DNA of 64,000 bases from Paraspadella gotoi. Lineage: Eukaryota > Chaetognatha. Of this stretch, positions 13,036 through 23,127 are shown in pieces. How positions within the stretch are numbered: position 1 is the first letter of the stretch; each line of letters starts with the position of its first letter. Location of the stretch: contig CM119264.1 in the NCBI GenBank assembly GCA_051294375.1, forward strand, positions 24,456,917 through 24,520,916, in the 5' to 3' direction. A program made the position numbers and the translations under genes. Below the pieces are notes generated by a model, which saw nothing but the letters and a program-made list of their open reading frames with translations, was not told the DNA's origin and made no database searches.

Positions 13036-13338
13036 TTATGCGTGATGCACTGCTGCTTCTGCTGCAGCGATTCTCGCCTCTGAATAAAAAATCAACTCAA
13101 CAGTCGTAAAGTCGTCGCGCGTTCGAAGTCCGATTCTCGATTCCATCGCGATTCCACCCGAGGAAAAATGGAATCGATGGGCGTGGGGAGTTGGGAGTGG
13201 GGAGTAGTCTGTGGGCAAGGATTTCGGTCGGTGGACGGTGGAGAGCGAACCGACGTGGGCGTTGGGCGGAGGGAAGTAGTGCGTGGGCGGTGGGCGGGGC
13301 GGAGGGATCGGCGCTGGATGAAACGCCGATGCCATCAT
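13036..13338 (-). CDS. proline/histidine-rich ORF, 100 residues
   Basis: The minus-strand ORF begins with ATG ATG and runs MMASAFHPAPIPPPRPPP, then HYFPPPNAHVG, PKSLPTDYSPLPTPHAHRFH, SGGIAMESRIGLRTRDDF and ends AEAAVHHA. Much of the first half is C-rich CACCGCCCAC-type sequence, which by itself favours open frames on both strands; a plus-strand Gly/Arg frame overlaps. No homology is recognised, so this may be an exon or a GC-rich regulatory patch. Confidence 0.3.
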   Translation of the reverse strand: MMASAFHPAPIPPPRPPPTHYFPPPNAHVGSLSTVHRPKSLPTDYSPLPTPHAHRFHFSSGGIAMESRIGLRTRDDFTTVELIFYSEARIAAAEAAVHHA

Positions 13339-13771
13339 GACGAGAAAAGGGAGGGAGGGAATAAGGGAAAAAAGGGAAAAGAGAAAAGAGAAGAATAAGG
13401 AAAAGAATGAGAGAATAAAATGGAAAGAAGATGGAAGAGTAGGAAAGATCTCGTTTAATGACCAGAAGAGTGTAAAGCTTGTAAAGTTATGGAGTGTGAC
13501 AAATGTAGATTTAAAATGAATAGATTTATAAAAATCGAGGGAAATAACAGTGTCACAGAGAGAAACGGAGCAGAGTGAAACCTTATTTCGGACAGAATGG
13601 AGAAGAGGAGATAATGTTACTGATAGAAAGAAGAAAAAGAATGAGTGTTACAAATAGAAAAGAGGAAGAGGAGAAAGGGATGTGATAATTCTCTTTCCTC
13701 GTCTCCAACGAATCCCCCCCCTCTTGCCCCCCCCCTCTTTCCTCTTTCCTTCATCTCCGTCGACGCGAAAG

Positions 13772-14288
13772 GAGAATCGACTCGGGACCTCAATTCCTTT
13801 CCTTTGTTTGGACGAAGCGAATGGCAAAAGCAAATGGCAAATGGCGAATGGTAAATGGCAAGAAGCAAAGACGTTACGTTTACATTGTACAACTGCCACT
13901 CGTAGGAATTCATACATTCGTCCATATAGAATAACAGAGAAGGGGGAAAAACCAATTAATTCATACAGTAGATTTAAAATGATAACGAACATTTGTGAGA
14001 ATATTAATTATGTTCACAATGCAAATGAGTGAAAAAAAAAAGAGAAACCACGAGGTACGTATAACTTATCTTCTTGGAATTTAATCGGGAAAAATTCTCC
14101 GCCTTTAAAAACTTTTTTAAAAAAAAACTTTTATTTGCGTAGATAAAGAAAACGTCGGTGACGCCGACGACGACGACCATGACAACCTAAGCGAGAAGAA
14201 AACGGTGTTGCTGCCCTCTTTCGTCGAGATTCGAAACAAATTCAAATTTAAAAATAATCCAAAGTGGCAGACGGTTTTATGGAGATAA
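13772..14288 (+). CDS. two-exon 3' end of an unidentified gene
   Basis: The first exon (13772-13850) follows a long pyrimidine tract ending CGCGAAAG and ends at a GTAAAT donor. It encodes ENRLGTSIPFLCLDEANGKS and KWQMAN. The second (14143-14288) follows TTTATTTGCGTAG and encodes KENVGDADDDDHDNLSEKK and TVLLPSFVEIRNKFKFKN, then NPKWQTVLWR and a stop. The phases fit (one base left over, then two). The 292-bp intron and acidic middle resemble other models in this window. No family is recognised and the upstream part is not visible. Confidence 0.45.
13819..13866 (+). repeat. AAATGGC heptamer repeat
   Basis: Six imperfect units of (A)AATGGC lie in a row and overlap the end of the exon candidate at 13772-13850, where they encode NGKSKWQMAN. 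Confidence 0.75.
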
Positions 14289-14783
14289 ACTGGGATTATG
14301 GTTTCGGATTCTCGCTGAGGAAATCCGAGATTCTGACAACCAACACTTTTTATTTCGTTTTTTTTTTTTTATTCTTTTCAATTCTTTTTCCTTTTATTTT
14401 TACGAGTTTTTTGTTTGTTTTTCTCCTTTAAATGTAGGGGTCGCGCGGGCCTGCTGCTCCTCTTTTTACGTTTTTATCTTCTCATCTTAACATTATAGAA
14501 AACGAAGTTGTGAATGACAGCGACCGCAAATAATTAACTTTAACTCAATCAATGAATAAATAGATAGATATATAAAAATAAATAAATAAATAAACGAAAA
14601 AAGGAAAATATAATGAAGGAATAAAAAGCCAAAAAGCCAATACGAAAAGCTCTTCTTTAGAAAATGGTATCGGAGGAATCGAATCTCTTCCTTCCTTTAT
14701 CGAAGTTAAAAATAGAAGATAAAGACGAAAAATAAAAGGAACAAATAAATTTTCATATTTTCTTTTCTTCCCGTGTTTGTCTT

Positions 14784-14788
<5 letters not shown>

Positions 14789-14868
<80 letters not shown>
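14789..14868 (+). repeat. (GA)n microsatellite
   Basis: A perfect array of about 40 units. Confidence 0.95.
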
Positions 14869-14870
<2 letters not shown>

Positions 14871-15098
14871 AAGATTAGAAATAAAAAAACAGTTTCCCTA
14901 CTCCTTCCGTCTCGTCGCTCGAAAACAAAAGGGAATCACATTTTCCGTTTTTCTCTTCAAACTTTTTTTTTTCTCTTCTCCTTTTGTTTATCGAAAGAAT
15001 CGACGGCGGATCATAATTAAATCGGTAGATGGCGAATTACGTCTTCGTTGTCGTCGTTGGACTTTCTCGGCGTCATCGTGGGCATCGTGGTTACGGTG

Positions 15099-15099
<1 letters not shown>

Positions 15100-15150
<51 letters not shown>
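15100..15150 (+). repeat. (GTC)n microsatellite
   Basis: Seventeen perfect GTC units, giving V-run or R-run shadow frames. Confidence 0.95.
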
Positions 15151-15589
15151 GTCTGAAAATACCTCGTATTTTAATCTGGAATCGAAGAAGCAGGTGGACC
15201 GTTGCGAAGCTTGGCGCAGAAGCCCGACTTTGCCACCTCCATCGCTCTTTATGCTTTTTTTGTGGGGGCTTTTTTGGCTTTTTTTTCTTTTCTTTTTGAT
15301 TCTTACTTTTTTTTCTTCTTACGTATTTGTTTGGATGCCTATCAATTTTTAATCTTGTTCATTGGTTTTCTTTTTTTAAAAACTTTATTGTTTTTCTGTT
15401 TTAAAGCGACATTTTTTTTATTTCAATACAAGCTTTTGAGTTTTTAGGAGTAGTTAAGTAAAAGCATATACAAAAATTAATAAACATACATATTACATGT
15501 ACAAGGTAGTACCAATTTCATACTTATACAACGCAAAACGATCATCTAAAAAACGAACATCTTACTGATCTCCTTTCTCGACTCCTTGC

Positions 15590-15840
15590 CACAGTCTGCT
15601 CCAGTGACTTCCTGCCCACCAGTCTGCTCCAATGACTTTCTGTCTCCGTCTGCTCCAGTGACTTTCTGTCCCCGTCTGCTACAGTGACTTTCTGTCCCCG
15701 TCTGCTACAGTGACTTTCTGCTCCCGTCTGCTCCAATGACTTCCTGCCCACCAGTCTGCTCCATTGACATTCAGCCCCTCGTCTGCTCTAGTGGATCTTT
15801 CTACCCCTCTGCTCAAGTGACTCTCCGTCCGCTCTACTAA
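15590..15840 (+). repeat. 26-28 bp minisatellite, about 9 units
   Basis: Units of the form TCTGCTCCAGTGACTTTC followed by TGTCCCCG repeat nine times. Most units are 26 bp and some 28 (a TGCCCACCAG ending). Because neither length is a multiple of three, each frame gives shifting peptide repeats such as DRKSLEQT and ESHCSRRG on the minus strand. The divergence is base substitution more than indels, unlike the tandem assembly noise elsewhere. Confidence 0.85.
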
Positions 15841-15925
15841 ACCTTTACACTCATGACTCCTTGCTTGACGACTCACAACCGATCAAATCACTTATCTCCT
15901 TCTCAGATCTCTTCTGCATCACTTT

Positions 15926-16174
15926 TCACAAATCTGCTGAGCTCCACTGATCCGTCTTTCGTTTTTTTCGACTGATTCTACTACGAATAATTTCATCTTC
16001 TTCGCCTTTCCCATAATCCCGCCATCGGATTTTCAAACACCCCGATGTTTGTGCTCCACTAAGAATCTCCAGTTTTACTCTGTTCAGGTCGTAAAAATGA
16101 TGGTCACTCCAGTTTGCTCCATCGAATCTTTTGATCCCTTTCCGTTTTAAATCATCGACTGCTACAGACCCCAT
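15926..16174 (-). CDS. 82-residue basic ORF of unknown family
   Basis: The ATG-initiated minus-strand ORF is free of simple repeats. It runs MGSVAVDDLKRKGIKRFDGA, NWSDHHFYDLNRVKLEIL, SGAQTSGCLKIRWRDYG, GKGEEDEIIRSRISRKKRK and ends WSSADL. RFDGANWSD is reminiscent of the LDG.NY/NW segment of copia-type gag proteins, but that is only a resemblance. Its codons are more AT-ended than those of the SH3 gene, which fits a mobile-element origin. The 26-bp minisatellite begins just downstream on the same strand. Confidence 0.42.
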   Translation of the reverse strand: MGSVAVDDLKRKGIKRFDGANWSDHHFYDLNRVKLEILSGAQTSGCLKIRWRDYGKGEEDEIIRSRISRKKRKTDQWSSADL

Positions 16175-16232
16175 TCCGCTCTACCGACCACACCCTTCCC
16201 CACTCCCACCAGCCACACCCCGCTCCTTCCAG

Positions 16233-16301
16233 GTGGAAGCGATTGTGGGCGCGGCTCTGGCGACGTCGCCCGCTGGCGACGAAGGAGGCGGAAGAGCCAA
16301 A
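16233..16301 (+). CDS. 23-codon internal exon candidate
   Basis: A C-rich pyrimidine tract ending CTCCTTCCAG precedes the frame VEAIVGAALATSPAGDEGGG RAK, split here for length, followed by a GTGAGG donor. The length (69 nt) is a multiple of three and the codons follow a strong G-first pattern. Both splice signals are good, but the other two frames and the minus strand are also open, and no neighbouring exon was found. Confidence 0.35.
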
Positions 16302-16467
16302 GTGAGGAAGAGGAGAAAGGAAATTGGAAGTCGAGGTCAGGAGGTCACCCGCAATCAACAATTGCCTTCTAAAAGGGAAGAAAAACGGCGGAAGGGGGGG
16401 ATCTTAGCGCTTCTTTTTTTTATAGGGGGGAGGAAGGGAGGAAGGGAGGAAAGGAAAGGAAGATGAA

Positions 16468-17135
16468 AAGTAAAGGAAAGAAAAGTTAAAAAGGTGAAGA
16501 AACGGACGAAAAAAGAAAGGAAGGAAAGAAAAATAAGAAGAAAAAAATAAAATAAAAACTGAAATAATTGAAAATAAAGGAAAATCAAATAGAAGAAAAG
16601 AAAGAAAAATAAAGAAGAGCTGAAAGAACACCAGGAAAAGATGAGGGGAGAAAGAAGTTGGAGAGGTTTTAGTCAGTTTTTTTTTGTTTTAAAAAGCCGA
16701 ATTCTCTCTCTTCCTCTCTTTCCCCCTCTCTCTCTCTCTCTCTCCTCCAACTGCTCGGTTCTCTCTCCTCTCTCACTCGCTCTCTCTCTCTCTCCTCGTC
16801 CTCTCCTCTCGCCCCCCTCCTCCCGTCCTCCTCTCTTCTCTCTCTTTCTTTTCTTCCTCTCTCTCTCTTTCTTGGATGCTGGTATCTTCTCCCTTATTTC
16901 CTTCCCACTCGGTTTTATTTTATTTCCTTTTTAACTTGGCTCCTTCGAGGTTTTAAAAAATGGATTTTTTTATATTAAGTCGAGGGGATGCGAGTCTTAA
17001 TTCGCATGGAGCGGCAATCCCCTCTCGCTCTACGGGCTTTCCCTCTTCTCTCGTCTCTGTCTCTCTCTCTCTTCTCTGCTCTTCTCTATCTCTCTCTATC
17101 CTCTCTATCCTCTCCCTCCTCCTCCTTCTCTCATC
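16468..17135 (+). repeat. 0.69-kb direct duplication, first copy
   Basis: Nearly identical to 17161-17831. Each copy ends in the same CTCCTTCTCTCATC next to a 25-N run. It contains A/G-rich sequence, CT-rich sequence and the phrase GGATGCGAGTCTTAATTCGC. No gene is supported. Confidence 0.9.
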
Positions 17136-17160
17136 NNNNNNNNNNNNNNNNNNNNNNNNN

Positions 17161-17831
17161 AAAAGTAGGAAAGAAAAAGTTAAAAAGGTGAAGAAACGGA
17201 CGAAAAAGAAAGGAAGGAAAGAAAAATAAGAGAGAAAAAAAATAAAATAAAAAAACTGAAATAATGAAAATAAAGGAAAATCAAATAGAAGAAAAGAAAG
17301 AAAATAAAAGAAGAGGCTGAAAGAAAACCAGGAAAAGATGAGGGAGAAAGAAGTTGGAGAGGTTTTAGTCAGTTTTTTTTTGTTTTAAAAAGCCGAATTC
17401 TCTCTCTTCCTCTCTTTCCCCCTCTCTCTCTCTCTCTCTCCTCCAACTGCTCGGTTCTCTCTCCTCTCTCACTCGCTCTCTCTCTCTCTCCTCGTCCTCT
17501 CCTCTCGCCCCCCTCCTCCCGTCCTCCTCTCTTCTCTCTCTTTCTTTTCTTCCTCTCTCTCTCTTTCTTGGATGCTGGTATCTTCTCCCTTATTTCCTTC
17601 CCACTCGGTTTTATTTTATTTCCTTTTTAACTTGGCTCCTTCGAGGTTTTAAAAAATGGATTTTTTTATATTAAGTCGAGGGGATGCGAGTCTTAATTCG
17701 CATGGAGCGGCAATCCCCTCTCGCTCTACGGGCTTTCCCTCTTCTCTCGTCTCTGTCTCTCTCTCTCTTCTCTGCTCTTCTCTATCTCTCTCTATCCTCT
17801 CTATCCTCTCCCTCCTCCTCCTTCTCTCATC
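17161..17831 (+). repeat. 0.69-kb direct duplication, second copy
   Basis: Second copy, bounded by 25-N runs on both sides. The match is exact over most of its length, so this is a recent duplication or, more likely, a scaffold join artefact. Confidence 0.9.
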
Positions 17832-17856
17832 NNNNNNNNNNNNNNNNNNNNNNNNN

Positions 17857-17960
17857 CGCCGAACGCCTGTTCTTCGTTAGGAGCGGGCGTCGTCACGGCA
17901 ATCCGGCGGTCTTTTCCGAAATCCGGCGCCGTTTCCATCCGCGGTGACGTCTCTCAGCGA
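17857..17960 (-). CDS. CpG-rich coding-like block cut by a gap
   Basis: The minus strand holds two overlapping frames that start with ATG: METAPDFGKDRRIAVTTPAP, which runs into the gap at 17856, and MRSLRDVTADGNGAGFRKRP, which stops near 17880. The base composition differs sharply from the surrounding repeats. Only one frame at most can be coding; the gap prevents a decision. Confidence 0.28.
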
Positions 17961-17999
17961 TCTCATGGGCTTGAGGAGAGAAGAAAACTTAGTTTCGTT

Positions 18000-18539
18000 G
18001 AGCGATATCTTTATATGATCATACTGATGACATCCTACGAGCCTGTCATTCATTCGACCCCCTATTATTATTATTGTCGAATGTCAGGCTCTCTCTTCTG
18101 AGCTTGCTTATTCTTTTAATTCATTCTAGCAAAATCTGATCTTTCTCAATAATCAAACGTGTATAAATATCGATAAAGAAAGCCCATCTTAAACTTTGTG
18201 CATTGTTGAAGGTAACACTCGACATAGTGACATCATTATACAAATTGCAAAATCTTTTCAAAGAGTTACGCATTATGTAAAATTATATCACTTTTCAGAT
18301 TATCAGAAATGCTCAGTGTCCAGAGTCAGCATCGAAAATTTATTCTTGAAATGCAGAATTCGTATGATTAGTTTTGTCATAACAAATTAAACAAAAAAAT
18401 TATTTACCTGCTCTTCTTGGCCTACAATCCGATTTAATTAGTCGCAATGGCCACCTTAATCATTCCATATATAAACATTTTAAAGAATTACCTTGTCTCT
18501 CTCTTTTACTTATTAGAAACGCTCATCATTTCTAGAACT

Positions 18540-18575
<36 letters not shown>

Positions 18576-19650
18576 CTCTCTTCTTCTTCCTTCTTAAAAA
18601 TTCAGGGCTGTTTCGCGACAGAATGACTTGAAAATGGAAGGCAGGAATTGATTGAGGAACCGAGCGATGGGCGGTTAAAACCAGGAAAGATGGGAGAGGG
18701 AGAACGAGGTTGAAAAAAAGGGAAAATAAGGAAGAAAAAGGGGAAAAAATAAGGAAAAAAAAAGAACCGGGACAAGACAGGAAAGCGGAGGCCGTCTCAA
18801 CTCGCGAAAGACGAAATGGAAAAATGCAGTTAAAAACCGAGAAAGCAAAAGGAGTAAATTTTGTAGAAAATCCAAAATTTAAAAAAAAAACGTTTAATTT
18901 TAACCACATTCCTAAGATTTATTTTTTGTTCTTCATTTGACGAAGACGACGAGCTGGGAAGGCGCGAATCGGATTGAGGCAGAATTATGGATTATTGATG
19001 TTAATTTTTCGATCCGACGAAAGGGGGAGGGATTAGGCGTGGGAGAAAGTTAAACCGTAAAAAACATAAGGTAAAATGAGTAAAACAATATTATATATAA
19101 AGTAATAAACTAAGAAAAAATAAGATATGAAATCTAAAATAAAAAGGAAACGGTTATAAATATTGTACAAAAAATTTAATAACAATTTAAAAGATGGTAA
19201 CTTGAATTCAACAAACTTTTTATCAAAAAGAATAAGGATTAAAGTAAAGACTAGAGTGATTCAAAATCAGTGAGATGATTGAAAAGATGTGAGTTGTAAG
19301 GCGATGACATCATACGAAATCACATGAGGGAGGTGAGATTCGGATGAGGTCCATGACCCAAAAAGAGGATCGCAACAGTTGACTGAAAAAAACTGTCATT
19401 TCACCCAAGAACAGCGAAGTGAGAAAAGAAGAAAAACTCAGACCAAAATCGATTGGTGAACTTTTTCAGTTTTCACGACGTCAAATCTGGTTTCACTTTC
19501 TTCACCGCATAACAATAACAATAGTGTCTTACTTTCTCTCTCTCTCTCTCTCACTCTCTCTCTGTTTACTCCCTCACTGGTTTTCACTCGTTCGCTCTCC
19601 CAGGGATTTTGTTAACAAACGCACATGGTCAACACTCCCACTGAATCATA
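18000..19650. other. no gene seen
   Basis: AT-rich sequence with small CT arrays at 18541-18582 and 19528-19565. Open frames are short and repeat-driven. Confidence 0.6.
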
Positions 19651-19660
19651 CGTTTTTAGA

Positions 19661-19704
19661 ATTTAAATATTTAAATATTTAAATATTTAAATATATTTAA
19701 ATAC
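19661..19704 (+). repeat. TTAAATATT palindromic tandem repeat
   Basis: Five units of about 9 bp (TTTAAATAT) in tandem, each self-complementary. Confidence 0.8.
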
Positions 19705-19768
19705 ATGCTTTTTACTTCAGGTTGAACCCAAAATATTTTAATCATAAATATAAAATTACAATATTCTT

Positions 19769-19981
19769 TTATGAAATATAATTATTTCTTGTTTCACTTC
19801 TTTTTAAATCCCATGAGCGCGCTTCATCATCTCCCGCTATCCTGCTTCTCAGTCGACGTTCACGCGACTCTGTACCTCTGGACTTGTTTCTCACAATCTC
19901 ACGATCTTCATCTTCCGTTTCTTCACATTCCTCCTCCGCGTTCACACCTTCACGGAGCAGCGATTCCGAAAAGAAGCTCAT
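19769..19981 (-). CDS. 70-residue acidic ORF
   Basis: The minus-strand ORF starts MSFFSESLLREGVNAEEE and continues CEETEDEDREIVRNKSRG, SRERRLRSRIAGDDEARSWD. Codons are G-first biased and no microsatellite lies inside. A plus-strand frame over the same bases is also open (HATLYLWTCFSQSHDLHL). A weak GTGAAA donor follows the minus frame. It may be a first exon; the family is unknown. Confidence 0.32.
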   Translation of the reverse strand: MSFFSESLLREGVNAEEECEETEDEDREIVRNKSRGTESRERRLRSRIAGDDEARSWDLKRSETRNNYIS

Positions 19982-20279
19982 AACTTTTACTACTCGGGAC
20001 TCACATTAGGAAAGCCTCGCCTCACCCTGAAGAGTTATAGAAAGAGGATGAGACCCGGTTCACGTTTTTATTTTCCTTATTCGTCAAGAGCAACGAGCGG
20101 GAAACGGCGAGTAGGTGAGCAATTAAGTTTGGCGGGTTGTGATGGATGCCATGCGGAGACGGTAATTGTTATATTGGTGGCGATGGTGGTTATGCTAGCG
20201 TTGGGGGCTGTGTTCCTGTAATCGTATTAATATCATTGATGGAATATTATTATGAATTTAATCATCGCAATTTGCGCAA

Positions 20280-20690
20280 AATTGGTCCGTGATTATTGAC
20301 GTTTCACGACTTCAAGAATCACTGGAGCCACTTGAGGCTTCGCTCGACGTCGGCGTCGATGACGTCGTCAAGAAAGTCTTTGACAATCTCGTCGTCGTCA
20401 TCGTTGTCTCTTTGCCCCGTCTCTTTGCGCGGCGGTCTGATTCTATTATGGGGCTATCGTCGTCGTCGTCGTTATCGTCGTCTCCGTCGTATTTGTAGAT
20501 GTCGCTTCCGCCTCTTAGGCGGAACCATCGTCGACAAATCGCCCTGCGTCTGATTCGATCGATCGGGCGATAGTCGTCATTTGCGTTGGCGTTTGCATCA
20601 TTGGCGTTGGCGTCGTTGGCATTGGCTTCTTCTTCTCGGCCTTCGAAATCGTCATCCAGTCAGACAATCGACTTCGCAAAAAAAAAAAGA
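20280..20690 (-). CDS. acidic C-terminal exon candidate downstream of the SH3 gene
   Basis: On the minus strand a pyrimidine run (about 20677-20700) ends in GCGAAG and is followed by coding-like sequence in more than one frame. One frame gives DFEGREEEANANDANAND and RPIDRIRRRAICRRWFRLRG, then an Asp run. A second, offset by one base after about 20420, gives EIVKDFLDDVIDADVERSLK and a stop. A third gives RLSDWMTISKAEKKK and a stop near 20515. One or two indels would join the first two into a single acidic end. It lies just downstream of the SH3 model on the same strand and could be its last exon, but phase does not settle this. Confidence 0.35.
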
Positions 20691-20737
20691 AGAGAAGAGG
20701 AATTTTAATCTCTTCGTCGTCGTTTTGATTTACCCGA

Positions 20738-20738
<1 letters not shown>

Positions 20739-20782
<44 letters not shown>

Positions 20783-20831
20783 AGAGAGAGAGAGAGAGAG
20801 AAGAGAGAGGAGAGAGAGAGAGAGAGAGAGT

Positions 20832-20863
<32 letters not shown>

Positions 20864-20976
20864 CCGACAGACAGAGAGACATTTGAACAGAAAATGCCTC
20901 TTTCTCCAACTCCCAACTTTTAATTTCGTTTCCTTCGCGGATTAATTTTTATCTCTCGAAGTGAATCTTCTTCAGC

Positions 20977-21025
<49 letters not shown>

Positions 21026-21052
21026 AGGAGAGAGAGAGAGGAGAGAGAGAGA
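20739..21052 (+). repeat. two (GA)n clusters downstream of SH3 gene exon 6
   Basis: Arrays at 20739-20872 and 20977-21052 are CT on the transcribed (minus) strand. The exon 6 frame of the SH3 gene passes through the second as Ser-Leu repeats before AEEDSLREIKINPRRKRN and a stop at 20920. Confidence 0.85.
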
Positions 21053-21081
21053 TATTCCCCGCCGCCCCTCTCCAGATTCAC

Positions 21082-23127
21082 CGAGAATTGTTGTCGTTTG
21101 TCTTCGACAATAACCGAAGACGCAGCGGACTCGTCCATCCAATCGCTTTTCTCAGAAAAGACGCTCGTGGATTCTCCATCTTCGATCGTTTTCATCTTTC
21201 TCGACTTTGTCATTCTCCTGGTTTTGACCCGGCTGACCCTATCGGACTTGCCCCAGCTGACCACGTCGCTCTTTTGTGCGTCAAAGCGGCCGGATCTGAC
21301 GCCGAAGGACTCTATCGAGTGTCCGCCCGCCCTCTTCGGGGTCATATTGCCCGGCAGCTGTTCTTGCTTGGTTTCGCGTTTGTCTTGCAGTCGGTGGGAG
21401 TCGTCTTCGGAGGCGGGCAGACGAAAGACGCGACGGACTGAGGTGGGGACGAAACCCGCCGCCTCTGGATGGCGGGAAAGAAGGGGATTGGTTGGAAGAA
21501 TTGAAAGTATTTCTGTCTTCTGTGTATTATAGTTTATTTTTACCTTAATTAGTATATGCTATTTATTTAAATATATATATATCGATCCGCCTAAGTTATT
21601 AAATACCGGCTCGCCTCGCCTCCTCTGCCTGGTAGCTCTTCTTCATAGACTCGTGTACCCATTTGACCGGAACCCAAACGGGAAGGAACAAGGAATGATC
21701 GACGCTGTTGTGACAGGGACAGGAGGCGCCGCTGCAGACGCCGCCGCCGTCCAACCTGGACAAGGGGTGATAATGCGTCTACGAAACCTCACTCCAACGC
21801 GTTCATTATTCAACCTCCTCGATCACACCTGCCACTCCATCAATCTTTCTCCTTTAAAACTCCATTTCTCCATCACTTTATATCTCTATCACTTAACCTC
21901 CCCTATCACCGCACCTTCTCCATCAATCTGTCTCCTCCATCACTCCAACATCTCCCTCACTTCACTTTCTCCATCACTCCATCCCTCACGATTGGACGGC
22001 CATCCTCGTCGGGTCGTCCGGCCTCTGATAAATCCTCTCGTCCTTCGGATCGACGACGCGAAGAAAAGTCGAGGGGACTTTCCCCTCGCGACCGGAAGCG
22101 TCTCTCGCCGTCCACCAACCGTCGGCGTCGGTCGAAAGTATTTGGAGGATGTCGCCCTCTTTGATGGAGAGGTCGCCTGATGGGAAAGCAGAAGACTTAG
22201 AAGATCTTGTTCTGTTCGATGAAGAGGTCGCCTGACGAAGGAAAAGATTTTAAGGATCTGTACCCTGCCTGATGGACAGGCTGTCTGATGGAGAGTAGGA
22301 TGTAGATTGGACAGTGGGAAGTATTTAGAGGATCTCGCACTGATTGAAATTCAATATAGAGTTCTCCTGATGGAGATAGGAATATAGAGGGTTTGAAAGA
22401 GCTCGTTCTCTTTAATGAAGAAGTCGCCCGTTAGGGCAAGGGATTAAGAGCGTTTTAGGGAGATCTTGGCCTCATTGACGAAGACGTTGACTGATGATGA
22501 CATGGAACGAGATGGCGCTCGATCTTGTATCACCCAATTCCCCGTTACCCTTCTCCTCTTTTTCCCAGTCTTCAACAGCTTGGCAAGCGGTGATTCTCCA
22601 AGATATTCTTGTTAGATCCGGGCAGTGGGCTGCTCCTGAGGAAGAGACAGACGAAGAAAGGGGGCTGCTGTCTCTTGTCTAAATCGTTGGAGAATAGAAA
22701 GTATAATGGGTTACCTTCTCTCATCTTATCTGTGAAGGCTAGATCCGATTCCCGATGCTCTAGAGCGGTGTCCGATCTGCTCAAATAAATTTTATTTTCA
22801 TTAAAATTTCACGAGGCTCACAGTCAAGTAACATTTGCATATTTCATGTGTTCGCCAACGTCAACGTTTATTGACTATCTTCGATATGACATATGATCGC
22901 ATCAAATCCAACCCACTGTTCACTGACCTTACTGACCTTACTGACTGTTCATCCACGAGCCGATGAAGAGACATCGATCTCCGATCTAGAATCGAGTTGT
23001 CGAAAGGATGTACGCTTGGACGATTCAACGAATCGATCGTAAATCGGACGGGCGTCTTCCGTCGCTGACGTCGTCCCAGAAACGGCTGGCCCTCCAGCAT
23101 CGCCTGATCGGCCCAGTTCCTCAGCAT
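21082..23127 (-). CDS. SH3-domain protein gene, six-exon model
   Basis: Six exons were read by eye on the minus strand: 23127-22937 (or 22928), 22776-22715, 22635-22549, 22176-21990, 21755-21607 and 21464-21082. Each intron starts GT and ends AG, acceptors have pyrimidine tracts (for example the run ending CCTCAG before exon 3), and phases agree at all five junctions. Exons 3 and 4 join into an SH3 domain: ACQAVEDWEKEEKG, then GDLSIKEGDILQIL, DGWWTARD, GREGKVPSTFLRVV. These match the SH3 ALYDY region, acidic RT loop, WW pair, G.VP..Y and final V. Exon 5 has CSGASCPCHNS; exon 6 is basic and serine-rich with a KTRRMTKSRKMK segment. SH3 domains bind proline-rich ligands, so a cytoplasmic adaptor or signalling role is inferred. 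The ATG at 23127 follows an in-frame stop and may be the start, but exon 1 could instead be internal. The family around the SH3 is not recognised. The 3' end is uncertain: the exon 6 frame stays open through a (CT)n tract to a stop at 20920. Confidence 0.72.
21990..22176 (-). CDS. exon 4, C-terminal part of the SH3 domain
   Basis: This 187-nt exon follows a strong acceptor (CTTTCCCATCAG) and ends at a GTGAGG donor. It enters in phase 1 and leaves in phase 2. It encodes the SH3 core from GDLSIKEGDI through DGWWTARDASGREG and VPSTFLRVV, then DPKDERIYQRPDDP. The two tryptophans, the acidic RT-loop residues and the VPS..L motif are the ligand-face and core residues expected of SH3 domains. This is the most secure protein-level homology in the window. 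Confidence 0.8.
22134..22500 (+). repeat. degenerate tandem array of the SH3 exon-4 start
   Basis: Six units spaced about 53-82 bp apart carry variants of a plus-strand core GAGGTCGCCTGATGG, with CTGA or its equivalent near 22177, 22232, 22285, 22367, 22429 and 22491. Only the first is the real exon 4 start. Read on the minus strand, the others give degenerate versions of its first residues: SGDLFIEQNKIF, SDSLSIRQG, SGELYIEF, GDFFIKENELF and VNVFVNEAKI. Most carry an AG where the true acceptor lies. The array fills most of the intron between exons 3 and 4. Confidence 0.7.
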
